Origin: Lactifluus volemus
Taxonomy: Eukaryota; Basidiomycota; Agaricomycetes; Russulales; Russulaceae
Assembly: GCA_022376515.1 (NCBI GenBank)
Contig: WTXI01000091.1
Span: 62,001 to 126,000 of the forward strand
DNA: 64,000 nt
Direction of reading: 5' to 3'
A program made the translations under genes and the position numbers. The notes beneath the pieces were generated by a model. It saw only the letters and a list, made by a program, of their open reading frames with translations. It was not told the origin of the DNA and ran no database searches. Within the stretch, counting starts at the first letter, position 1. Each line of letters begins with the position of its first letter. This document shows, piece by piece, positions 46,888 through 57,868 of this stretch.

Positions 46888-49182
46888 ATGCTGCCACGAC
46901 CCTTCAAACCCTTCTCCGTCATATTTGTCGTCCTCCCATTGACCAGCGCGCTCTGGCCTCAGTCCTGCCATCTCCAAACTGGCCCACCGAGCTCTGTGCT
47001 GTGCCTCGCACCCTCAAATTCGTTCACGATTTCAGTCGACGAGGTGCCCAACGCGCCCGAGGATCTCATCGCGGCCGCTCAGCGCACGCACGCACAATTG
47101 TTCAGCGATGATTTAGGTAGACTCGTGCTTGGGCGTGGTATAGACGATTTAGAAGCCATCTCAGATGGCGCACCAAGTCTCAGACGACTTGTCTTGCGAC
47201 TCGATGACCACCACACCGACACGACGACAAACACAAACACCGGCGGGAGCACAGGTACTTTGGGATCTACCGTTGATGACGGTGATGATGCGGTGGTGGT
47301 AGTGGTGGTACAGCCCATCGAGGTGGAAGCGAGGTTGCCTATTGGGACGTGTGACGAGAGGTATACTTGTCGTACCCGCAGACGGAAGTCATGCGGTGCT
47401 CAAGGCCAACTCGACAATTGGCTTGTTTAGAGGTCTCAATATATTCAGTCAGTTGTGGCTTACGATACAGGGAACTATTTACCCGATCGGTGCCCTCGTG
47501 GAGATTCAGGATTCCCCAGCTTATGTACGTGCGCGGCCGTGGATGCGATTTCCCAGGCGTCTTCTGACTTTTTGGAGATGATATTAGCCATATCGGGGGG
47601 TTCATGTTGGACACGGCGCGAAATTTGTACGTGTTCTTTGGTACTTGTATGTCAAGGGCTCATGGATGCGCACGTAGCTTCCCAGTATGTGACATTGAAC
47701 GCACGCTTGATGCAATGTCATGGGTCCATATAAGTCCTTCGTTCTTGAATGTTGTCAGCAGGAACTGACATACTGGGACGCATGGCCGCGCAGATCAATA
47801 CGTTTCACTGGCATGTTGTCGACAGCCAGAGTTTCCCACTTGTCGTACCCGAATTTACAGATATCGCCGAAAAGGCCGCATATAGCGCTGATGCGGTTTA
47901 CACCCCACAAGACGTTGCGCATATCGTGTCCTATGCCGGCCAGGTGCGTCCCCCACTCTTCCCATCATCCTCTATTCAATCCAAATCAATACTGTTCCAG
48001 CGGGGGATTGACGTTCTCGTTGTACGTGGTATTCCAAGACTCGGAACGAAAGGGAAGGAGGTTAACGTACGTAATAGGAAATAGACACGCCCGGACATAC
48101 CTCGGCGATCTCAAAAGCGTATCCGGAACATGTCGCGTGCGCCGATGCGAAGCCCTGGAGGATGTACGCCAACGAACCGCCCGCGGGCCAACTGCGCCTC
48201 GCCTCTCCCGCGACGATCGATTTCACGGCCAGTCTGCTGAGTGCCGCTGCAAAGCTCTTTCCCTCGACATTGTTCGCTACTGGCGGCGATGGGATCAACA
48301 CGCGGTGCTATCAAGATGACCCACAAACGCAACAGGATCTCGCTGGACGGACGCTCAACGAAGCCCTGGACGTGTTTACACAGGCCACGCATGGTGCGCT
48401 CAGGAGTCTCGGAAAGACGCCGGTCGTGTCGGAGGGTGAGCTACATATCTTATGGGTCTATTGGTGGGACTCTCAAGTCTTCTTTGGATTTGGCACAGAG
48501 ATGGTACTCAACTTTAATCTGACCCTTTCAAACGACACGATTGCCCTGTATGTCTCCACATTTCTTTCTCTGACACACCCTCTCGAACATTGATGTGCAT
48601 TGATAGGGTGTGGATCTCGTCTGAAGATGCAGCTGCTGTTGCTGCCAAGGGATTCCGCTTTATCCACGCGGCATCCAATTCGTTCTATCTGGTAACGTCA
48701 TGAATCTGCCTTAAATCCCGGCAATTTTTATAAACCTGCGTGTCATAGGACTGTGGTGCTGGTGGCTGGGTGGGAGATTATCCCCCAGGCAACAGTTGGT
48801 GCGAGCCCTTTAAGACATGGCAAAACGTTGTGTCACGTCCTCCTTTTTTCACGAGCACGCGCTTATTAGTCCCTTCCCTCTGAAGGCATATACGTTCGAC
48901 CCGCTGGCGAATCTGACCTCGGAACAAGCATCCCTCGTGCTTGGCGGTCAACATCTCCTCTGGACTGAACAGTCCGGACCGGAGAACCTCGATTCGATCG
49001 CGTGGCCGCGCGCAGCCGCATCTGCCGAGGTGTTCTGGACGGGTCCCGGGGGAAACGATAGTGCGGCGCTGCCGCGGTTGCACGAGCTCGGATATCGGTT
49101 TAGGCGGCGTGGCGTGAAGGCCATATCGCTGCAGCATGAATGGTGCGCGTTGCGTCCGTTTGCGTGTGATTTGAACGCGTGA
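46888..49182 (+). pseudogene. Unit 4 GH20 beta-N-acetylhexosaminidase pseudogene, catalytic Glu lost
   Basis: It has the best N-terminus of the four: signal peptide MLPRPFKPFSVIFVVLPLTSA and an open frame through SVLCLAPSNSFTISVDEVPN and the RLVLGRGIDDLEAI region. A 2-nt deletion at about 47,361 (DER/YTC instead of DEGYSLVV) and an extra G at about 47,600 (in YRGFML) break the frame. NTFHWHVVDSQSFP, EIDTPGHTS and YANEPPAGQLRL follow. The catalytic motif reads TGGDGIN: the glutamate codon is GGG at 48,291-48,293, where the other copies have GAG. The conserved VVWE is VVSE. It ends WCALRPFACDLNA-stop at 49182. In GH20 the glutamate is the general acid, so even a spliced product would be inactive. 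Confidence 0.87.
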
Positions 49183-49661
49183 ACAGGATCAGCGGGCTCG
49201 TGCATTGCGTGTGAGGGGGAAGAGGATGTGTATTGTTTATACTAGAGATGACAATGGACCTCTTTATCATATTAGACCAGGAGTCGCAGCAGTAATGACG
49301 AGGCGATTCCAAGGGGGTGCATTATTTCAAGCAATGGGTCATCATGAAGGCGAGTCTTTTAGCCACACTACTTCCCGCCCTGCTTGGTTCCAGGATGGCG
49401 GGCAATGCTCGTGCCAGTGTTTGCCGCCAGCCATGAGCGCCAGTATCGGGGATGGCCGAGATAACCTGAACATTCCCACGGCTGATATCTATTGCTTCTC
49501 GGCAACATCCGGAGTGCGTGGGTCGTGGGAGTCGCCTCCCACGCCTTCTGACCTCCCTCCTTATCGATTAGCTATACAGGTCTCTCGCATTAGATTTTGC
49601 CCCGCTCAAGCATTACCTCAGAGCAGGTCCTCAGGAACAGTCTCAACCGCCGATTAACGAT
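49183..49661. other. Unit 4 spacer and NLR leader
   Basis: No gene is seen. It is collinear with the unit 2 spacer. The last 100 bp (CTCCCTCCTTATCGATTAGC and following) is conserved in all four units and is the likely core promoter and leader of the NLR. I see no convincing TATA box. Confidence 0.45.
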
Positions 49662-52600
49662 ATGCTATCGAGTGGGACCCTTCAGGTGACCGGTACGTCT
49701 CATACGTTTTCTCTCTGACAAGCAAGTTAATTGACTTTTGTCCACCTGTCAGTCCTCAGAGCGCACAGTCTTCCCCGTCTCAAGACCCTCGGAATCCTTG
49801 CGAAGCAGAGAGAATATTTTGTTACTGTAACCGACGGAGAGAAGACATGGCAGACACGATCTGTGCGGAGCGTGGCTCAACGCGTGGAATGGAACGAGAC
49901 CGTCGACACCTTGTGAGAAATGTCTCAATTTGTTTTGTTCTTACATACAATTGAGTCTCCCACAGCTCCGTACAACAACTCTCCAGAATTACAATATCTC
50001 TGTATGGAAAAAAGACCACGACGACAAACATCCTTGTTGGAAGGCAGGAGGTCGTTTGTGAACCCCGTCGCGGTCGGTCTAATTCATGGGAATTTTACTG
50101 ATACACCTGGCTGATTGTCGTATATGCAGAACTTGAAATCATTTTGCGTAGTTCTGATGGACATGCTGGACGCCCAGCAGAGCCGGTCACAGTCTTCTTG
50201 AAGGTTACCGTGTTAGAAAACACGAGTTCCTCTCTGACAGCGGCAGTCAACGCCGAGAGCCCTGCAACAGCCGATATTCCTGTTTCTGAAGGAAGTGCTG
50301 TGCGTCCTACTGCCCAAACTAATGTTGAAACTGTACAACTCACGTTGGGTATTCCTCCTTGACGTTTTATCCAGGGTGGCCTTCCGATTGAGACTGGTAC
50401 TCTTGTGCAACGAGCCGAGGCCGTGATAGAGACGTCACGGACTACTCTCCGCCGTGCCGAGGAAGCCATCAATAATATCAATACAGTAACAACATGGAAA
50501 AGTGCTGTTACCGTCATCAAGCGGGTGATGGACGCTGTCACTCCGATCGCAGCAGTATGACCAGTATCATTTTTGTCCATCATCCTGAGCTAACTCCCGT
50601 CCTTCAGCTGAATCCTTATGCAAGTCTAGCATGGAGTCTACTCTCGAAGATCCCCGAGGTACGTCCCCTTGTCTTGTCCCATACATGGTGTACTCACTCT
50701 TTGTGTTCACCTTTCTGCTAGGCTTTGCTACAACAGGTTCAACGTGACGATAACATCCAGACGCTACTTGAGGGAATACGCGATGCCTTTGAATTTGAGG
50801 AAGAGGCGGACACTTTGAGGAACCTCAAGCCGGAGTCAAGGCAGGCGAAAATCCTCGAGGAGATGCTGGAATGTGTGTCCGAATCTGCCAAATTTATCAG
50901 ATCGTATGCGGAGGGTGTGAGCCTTGGTTCGTCATCTTAGCCTCTCTCGTTAGTCATTGCAAACATTGTGATTTGTAGGCAAGCGTTTTTTGAAGAGTAT
51001 TGTCGGCCAAGTGGATGGAAAAATAGATCAGTATCGCACCACCCTTGTCCAATTGCGAGAGAGTTTCCTGTCTCGTGCTGCTATCGCGACCGAGATTGCT
51101 GTGCTAGAAGCTGGTACGTACTTACGGTGAAAAGGTTGTCGGATTGTCAACCTGACAAGTGGGACACAGAGCTGGATATGAGAATCAGAGAATTGCCTTA
51201 CAAGGGAGGGTGGCGATTCGGTGATGAGAAGCGCTGTCTTCCAGGCACACGCAAAGATTTCCTGGACCATATAATCGATTGGGTCGAGAATCCCAAATCT
51301 CAACGTGTTCTTGTTCTCCTCGGACAGGCAGGCACGGGAAAGTCTTCGATTGCACACGAAGTTGCACGTCACTTCGAGGACAAGTGTCTCGGCTCTTACT
51401 TTGCTTTTCTGCGAAACGAGCATTCGAAAACCGAGGCTTACCAGCTGTTCACGACAATCGCTCGCGATCTTTCTTATCACAATCCTGCGTTCAAACCTGC
51501 CCTTTGTCGGGTCCTTAAGGAGAAGCCGTCGCTTTGTGGTGCCCGAGACTATCGTGCACTCTTTGAAAGCCTTCTCGTTGAGCCGCTCAAGAACCTGCGA
51601 CTTTCTCGTTCGATTCTTATTGTTATCGATGGGTTGGATGAAAGTGGAGATACCATTGGCGATACCGGATTACATACGTTTCTCGCAGAACATCTCATCG
51701 ACCTCCCAGCCGAATTCCGCGTACTCATCACCTCAAGGCCAGACGATGGTATCGAATCTTCGTTCGCTGAAACATCATCCGTCGACAAACTCTACATGGA
51801 TGACGAGAAACTGGCTGCCAAGACAGAGCAAGATATTCTCGCGTATCTTCAGAAGAAGCTCCCTCGGGACGTGTTCAAAGATTATGGCGTCGAGCTAGCA
51901 AAGGCTGCAGAGGGCTTGTTCCAGTGGGCAGCTGTTGCCAGTGGATTCATAAAAAAACCTCCTGCTAGTTTTGGCTTTAGCAAGAGGAAGTGCATACAGC
52001 GCCTCTTGGGTCACTCGAGAGATCGGAAAGGACAAGATCCATTGGATAAGCTATATGAAGAGGTTCTCGGAGGGTTCTTCAAGCCTCATGAAGCACAAAT
52101 CCTGTTCCGTTCCATCATGGGGCATCTATTTGCTGCGATCGAGCCGCTTTCAATCGAATCTTTGATTTCTCTGCGTCTGCATGCCCCAATTGATGACCCC
52201 GATGATTCAGATCCCGTTGTTGAAATGCTTGGTCACCTCGGCTCGCTGCTGAGTAATGTGACGTCATCTGATCAAACACGTCCCATCATTCCTCTCCACA
52301 CATCATTCCGCGACTTTCTGATCACCAAGAAGAGTGATATATTTTATGTGGACCTGGTCGATGCCCACTGCGAGCTGGCACATTCATGCCTTGGTTTAAT
52401 GCTGGACAAGCTCAGATTCAACATTTGCGAACTGAAGTCGTCATATCTTGCGAACAGTGATGTCCCAGACATTGACTCTCGAATCTCCATAAACATCCCA
52501 CCAGCTCTATCATATTCCTGCATTTTTTGGGACGATCATCTAGAACACGTCGCGTTCGAACAGGACCTCTTCGTGAAGCTTCGATCCCTTTTCGAGACGA

Positions 52601-55112
52601 AGTTCCTATTTTGGCTGGAAGTGCTTAGCATCAAGAGCAGTGTGGGCCTTGCATCACCGGCGTTCTCATCTTTGAGGACCTGGTTACGGTCTGACCCGCG
52701 GAAGGCGAGTACACCTTGTAATTTAAGATGACATGTAATAACTATTGCGCAAAATCTCACCAGCCTTCCCAAGCCGAGGTGGAGAATTTGTTGACCATTG
52801 TAGACGATGGGTCCGCGTTTGTGCGGTACTTTGGGATGGCCATGGCAAGGAGTGCTCCCCATATCTATATCTCTGCGCTGCCATTCGCTCCGTCCTCTTC
52901 CCATATTGTCAAGCATTACCTTGGTCAATTTCCTCATACGCTATGCTTGGAGCGCGGACAGTTGTCTCATTGGCCAGCATTAGAAATGACGATTTCGGCA
53001 CACGACGAAGCAGTCCGCTCTGTCGCATTCTCGCCGGATGGACGGCGCATTGCCTCAGGCTCCCGCGACTGCACGATTCAGGTGCGGGATTCTACTACAG
53101 GGGAGCTCGTAGCAGGCCCATTTACTGGACACACCGATTGGATCACATGTGTTGCATTCTCTCCGGACGGCCAGCACATCTCCTCGGCGTCGGACGATGG
53201 GTCGATTCGTTTGTGGGATGCCACAACAGGACAGCCTGTAACAGCCCCGTTTACTGAACACATCGTGTTGGTCACGTGTGTTGCATTCTCTCCCGATGGA
53301 CACCGAATTGCCTCGGCTTCACGCAATGGCATTCTCGTGTGGCGTGCCGCAACAGGAGAAGTTTTAATGGACACATTTACTGAACCTGTCGGTGGGGCCA
53401 GATCTATTGCCTTTTCGCCGGATGGACAGCACATCACCTCGGGTTCAGATGACTTCACGATTCGGGTGTGGGATTCCACGACAGGAGAGCTTGTTGCAGG
53501 CCCATTTTCTGGACACACCGATCAAATCAATTCTGTTGCATTCTCACCAGATGGCCGGTGTATCGCATCAGCCTCAGACGATCGTACAATTCGAATCTGG
53601 AGTGTTGCAACTGGAGAGGTCATAGCTGGCCCATTTATTGGACACGCCGATACGATCTATTCCATCTCTTTCTCGCCAGACGGGCAGCGCATTGCCTCGG
53701 CCTCGGCCGATGCCACGATTCGGGTGTGGGATGCCACGACAGGAAAGATCGTAGCAGGCCCGCTTACTGGGCACGTCGATATTATTTTTTCTGTTGCATT
53801 CTCGCCAGATGGCCAGCGCATTGCATCGGCCTCGTATGATCGCACGATTCGGGTGTGGGGCTCCGCAACAGGAGAGGTACCGGATCCGTCGACTGGACAC
53901 ACCGCTTCGGTCTTATGTGTTGCATTCTCCCCAGACGGGGAGCGCGTTGTATCGTCTTCGATTGATCGTACGATTTACATATGGGACGCCACAACAGGGC
54001 GGGTCATAGCAGGGCCATTTATTGGACACACCAATGCGGTCAAATCCGTTGCGTTCCGACCGAACGGGCAGCATATCGCCTCAGCCTCGTTAGATCAAGC
54101 GATTCGGGTGTGGGATGCCACAACAGGAGAAGTCGTAGCAGGCCCATTCACTGGACACACCCATTCGGTACTCTCTGTTGCATTCTCGCCCGATGGGCAA
54201 CGCATTGCCTCTGGCTCGGCAGATTTCACCATTCGTGTGTGGGATGCCACAACGGGAGAGATGGTAGTTGGCCCATTTATTGGACACACCAGCTTTGTCA
54301 GATCTGTTGCATTTTCTCCAGATGGGCAGCGCATTGCTTCGGCCTCACAAGACTGCACGGTTCGCCTGTGGGATGCGTCCACAGGCGTAGGAGCTCCATT
54401 TATTATTCGACACTCCCATTCAGTCAAATTTGTTGCATTTTCGCCGGATGGGGAGCGCATTGTCTCGGCCTCAGAAGGTCGTACGATCCGAGTGTGGGAC
54501 GTCGCAACAGGAGATGTCACAGCGGGTCCGTTCACAGGACACACTGATGCAGTGATCTCTGTTGCATTCTCGCCGGACGGACGTCGTATTGCCTCAGCCT
54601 CATTTGATGGCACGATTCGGATGTGGGATGCTAAAACAGGAGATGTCGTAGCAGGCCCATTCATTGGACACACAGATTGGCTCACCTCTGTCGCATTCTC
54701 ACCAGATGGGCGGCACATCGCCTCGGCCTCAGCAGATGGCACTATTCGCATGTGGGATGCTGCAACAGGGGACGTGGCAGGTACCTTTACAGGATATACG
54801 AAATCTGATGATTCTTCGCTGGACTGGCAGCGCATCAGCCCAGCCTCAGAAGATCACGCCGTGACGGGTAGTGTGGAGAATGCCACAGTAGAGGAGAACC
54901 ATTTTTTGGACAAGTTCCTGCTGAAGAGTGATGGGTGGGTGTGTGGTGATGAAGGAGAACTTCTTTTATGGATTCCCCGAGTTCACAGGCCTTATTTTCG
55001 TAGATCTAACACAGTTTGGATTGCAGGTAAACACGATACCAAGCTTCGATTGGCAAATTTTGTACACGGACTGAATTGGGCTAGAGTATATGTTCACCAC
55101 TTATCTAAATAG
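49662..55112 (+). CDS. Unit 4 C2-NACHT-WD40 NLR receptor, intact
   Basis: NLR proteins are cytosolic signal-transducing ATPases; in fungi, WD40 versions act in non-self recognition and incompatibility. Ten exons: 49,662-49,692; 49,753-49,912; 49,966-50,072; 50,130-50,332; 50,375-50,554; 50,608-50,658; 50,722-50,926; 50,979-51,113; 51,170-52,704; 52,764-55,112. They total 4,956 nt (1,651 residues) with no stop. Residues about 5-135 are a C2 domain, about 140-360 a helical linker, and about 370-870 the NACHT. Walker A GQAGTGKSS is near 410 and Walker B ILIVIDGLDES near 508. Residues about 943-1544 hold 14 WD repeats (two 7-blade propellers), then a C-terminal cap with [12 protein letters not shown]. 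Weak points: intron 7 has donor GTTCGT (GTACGT in sister copies), intron 4 is only 42 nt, and intron 9 is GC-AG. Confidence 0.9.
52985..54790 (+). repeat. 14 tandem WD40 repeats (about 129 bp each) in the unit 4 NLR
   Basis: The consensus is [20 protein letters not shown] followed by xDxTIRVWDATTGEVVAGPF and GH. Framework residues are nearly invariant. Substitutions cluster at the three or four positions after GH and at the two x positions flanking the D before TI. Blades 3, 7 and 11 are shorter. Blade 11 (TGVGAPFIIRH) and blade 12 (SHSVKFVAF) differ markedly from the same blades in units 1-3. Fourteen blades are also countable in units 1, 2 and 3. Confidence 0.9.
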
Positions 55113-55962
55113 TACGATGCTAGCGTTGATTAGACATCATCCCGCCTCATGACAACCACCAGTGTGACCTCCCCGACTGTTCAATTGACTTGTTCTTCTT
55201 CTGCAACGCGGTCAAAAACTGCATGAAAAGCACCAGGGCCCAAACTTCCTCGATCTTGACGACACTTACACTTGGCCAGCAATGAGAGGGAGCACACCCA
55301 TCTTGGCTGCGGTGACGAACAAGGCGCTCCCTGCACTCAAATCACTCAATATGGTATGCCACATTTTTATAGTTGTTGATAATAACATGTCCACCTACAC
55401 GTAGCAGTTAGCAACACCGTGACCGATGAAGAGGCGGCGCCACCTTCGCCACCCGTGACTGCGACTACCACCGCACCGTCTGCTGTACTAGTAGCACCAG
55501 CGACGGCTCCTGCCAAATCAAACCTCACGGCGGGCCTCCTCACATCTGGCACCCTCCAATTCCTTTGCCATCGACATGCCCGAGCAGTCATCGCAGCCCC
55601 AGACATTTGGTACTTTCAACACTCTGCTCTCGCCTTCATCACCACAGGTGCGTCCCAGCCCACCTCCCGAAACGACAGTCGGGTACAACGCAACACCCTT
55701 CATGAGCCCCACGTCCTTCCGGTCAGCAACAACATCTCCCATGAGCGCCGGGACCACTTCCTGGGTTGCGACGTCTGCTGCTACTACTACAAAGTCAAGT
55801 AGCGGTGACTGGGCTCGGCCATGGCAAGCAACTGAGCCAGGTGGCGGTAAGAGCATCCGGGATCTTGAAAAAGAGAAGGCCCAGGCAGGGATTTGGGGTG
55901 TACAGAATCATATGGCATCGTTGGCTGGCGGTTTGGGGTCGTTTGCGAAGCCCACAGCTTAG
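55113..55962 (+). pseudogene. Unit 4 tail fragment, Ala/Pro/Ser-rich
   Basis: It is homologous to the other tail fragments. Block 1 has lost part of its coding (KTA-stop, and REHTHLGC instead of GSTSILAA). Block 2 is frameshifted near 55,552 (ACCCTCCAATTC versus ACCCCCTCCAATTC). It then runs open from about 55,576 to SLAGGLGSFAKPTA-stop at 55962. No product can be supported. Confidence 0.5.
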
Positions 55963-56595
55963 AGCGTTGGAGGGAGTTGTGCAACCACCGGGGTGGGCAA
56001 CCTGCTTCTGTGAGTTGCAGTAGATACTGTTATAATAAACTACGGATTTAGATTGTTTTCGTGTTTTTTTCTTCATTCCATATTGGGTACGTATATGTAT
56101 GACCGACGGCAGCATCACCCGTTTTTGGTGCGTTTTATGCCCAAGTAGTACAGCAATTTCATTCTTTTTCTCTTTCTTTCGGGTTTTTTTTGTAGAAGCG
56201 AAAGGGAACGGCATGTGACGTGTCGTTCGTTTCCGTGCTTCTCGCAAGTGTTGCCGCGGTTCCGGTCCGGTGCTGCTCGAGTTGACACCAGTGCAACTAG
56301 CGAATTATCACATCACGGGACTTGGATGTCTAGCCAATAAGGACTCATGATGGCCATTTAATTCACACGCCACATTTCGGAAGCTGCGTTGCGACACATG
56401 GCATTTGTCATGTTGTGGGTGCTGGAAACTATAAGGCTATGGATGTGACCCGAGATTGTAACGGTGTGATATTAAGGGGGAAAAAGATTAGATTTCGTTT
56501 GTGATCATGACCCCGACTACTTATACTAAACTAGTGCCTAAGTGACGTAATCTCGGAAGCATCCGCAATAGAAACATGTCCTATATACATTACTA
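55963..56595. other. Distal end of the tandem array, with a unit 4-specific insertion
   Basis: It is homologous to the spacers after units 2 and 3 up to about 56,420. About 150 bp (56,422-56,572) is absent from unit 2, where TGTGGGTGC runs directly into the sequence leading to CATGTCCTATATACATTAC. Homology ends for good at about 56,594. I see no ORF or clear terminal repeat in the extra block. Confidence 0.5.
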
Positions 56596-56672
56596 GAAAT
56601 GCCAATGTTGTTGGCCTTAACCTTGCTTGCGGGTGGCACTGCACCTGCCACCCCCGCATGTTCAGGCATTTC
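56596..56672. repeat. Imperfect hairpin at the array boundary
   Basis: GAAATGCC (56,596-56,603) pairs with GGCATTTC (56,665-56,672). The inner arms TGCGGGTGGCA (56,628-56,638) and TGCCACCCCCGCA (56,646-56,658) pair with a 2-nt bulge around a 7-base loop. It could be a small MITE-like relic or a structured RNA or terminator. Function is unknown. Confidence 0.5.
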
Positions 56673-56796
56673 CTTTCAAGATGTCTTATTTTTCGCGGGC
56701 TTGATCTGGTCGCTGTTTACAAGGTATGATTTCTATCACGTATGATGTAAACACAATCCTGCTATTTTTTTTCAACTCTCCTCAGTCACGCCCCAT

Positions 56797-57868
56797 GCGT
56801 CGCTGTGGGTTGTCGCCCCCAGCGCTCCCTGGCCCTTCTTCCTGGTCATTCCATACAGTTTCCCGAGCCTCCTGGCTCTCTTTCGCTGCAGGGTCACCTT
56901 GACCTTGACACACTGCTAAAGGATAGGGCGGCAGCGGTGAGTTACGAAGGTTGTCACTATGTCCCTCAAAGGCCTTGCTGCCAACAAAGAGGGTTTTATA
57001 CTTCGACCCTGCGTGGTTAAGCTGCTCTGTGAGCCTAACGAAGGAGTCAGCGACTGCGTAAAATGACAGATATAGACGTGCACATACCTTCCTTCCATGT
57101 CGTTCCATGACTAGGGTTGTCCGCCATATCTCCCCTTTTACTCGCCGGTGAAACATATGGTGTGGAAAGGGAAGATCCCTCCACACTGGCACTAGGCCCC
57201 GCCAAAACTTTGTTCGAAGGTTGATTGCATAGAGCAATTGCCTTAGGAGGCGGGTGTAAGTCACCCATTCTATCCCATGATCTTGCAGTGTCTAGAACAC
57301 TGGTGCATGATGCGTCATTACCGGATCCGTGGCAGGGGTGTAAAGAGCCTGTTCATCTAATGGCACCTCCTAAGAGGCTTACAGGGATTGGAGAGGCAGT
57401 GCCACTGGAAAACGACTCAGACGCCGAATGGTGCTGAATTGGTGGGAGAAAACGAGAAGCACTTTTGTTGATTCGAGGTGGTGCAGATGATTGCTGGTGT
57501 GAAGCGGGTTTGCAGTCGCCGCAACACGCTCAGGCACGGCGTCGGCGCTCAAAGATCCACGTGACTTCTGCGGCAGGTGGCTACTTGAGCCAAGTCTCAT
57601 TTCAGGTTCACCTGGAGGTGCATCCTTCATTTGAGGGATACTACTGGAAGCTTTCTTTATCTGCTGCTGGTGGGAGTGATGGAAACAAAGATGCGGGTGG
57701 AGCTCCCCATGGCAAATGTGACGAAGATGACCCCGCAATGGACTGGACAGAAGAACCACGATCCTCCATTTGAGATTTTGCATGTACTTCACGATGTGGA
57801 TCCTTGTGTGCATAGGAAGGCCTAGATCTACTTGCCTCTGCAGTTTCTGGATGACTTGAGGAACCATC
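56797..57868 (-). pseudogene. 3' part of a Ser/Pro-rich gene of unknown family, split by copia 2
   Basis: On the - strand one frame reads SSSHPETAEASRSRPSYAHK, then DRGSSVQSIAGSSSSHLPWG and PPASLFPSLPPAADKESFQ (57,640-57,868). Later come SHQQSSAPPRINKSASRFLP and IQHHSASESFSSGTASPIP (57,390-57,530), one in-frame TGA at about 57,355-57,357, and GDLHPPPKAIALC through GDMADNPSHGTTWKE with a donor-like GTATGT (about 57,090). Low-complexity Ser/Pro-rich linkers of this sort are common in fungal regulators, but no domain is recognised. Stops between the blocks may be introns or decay. Confidence 0.4.
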
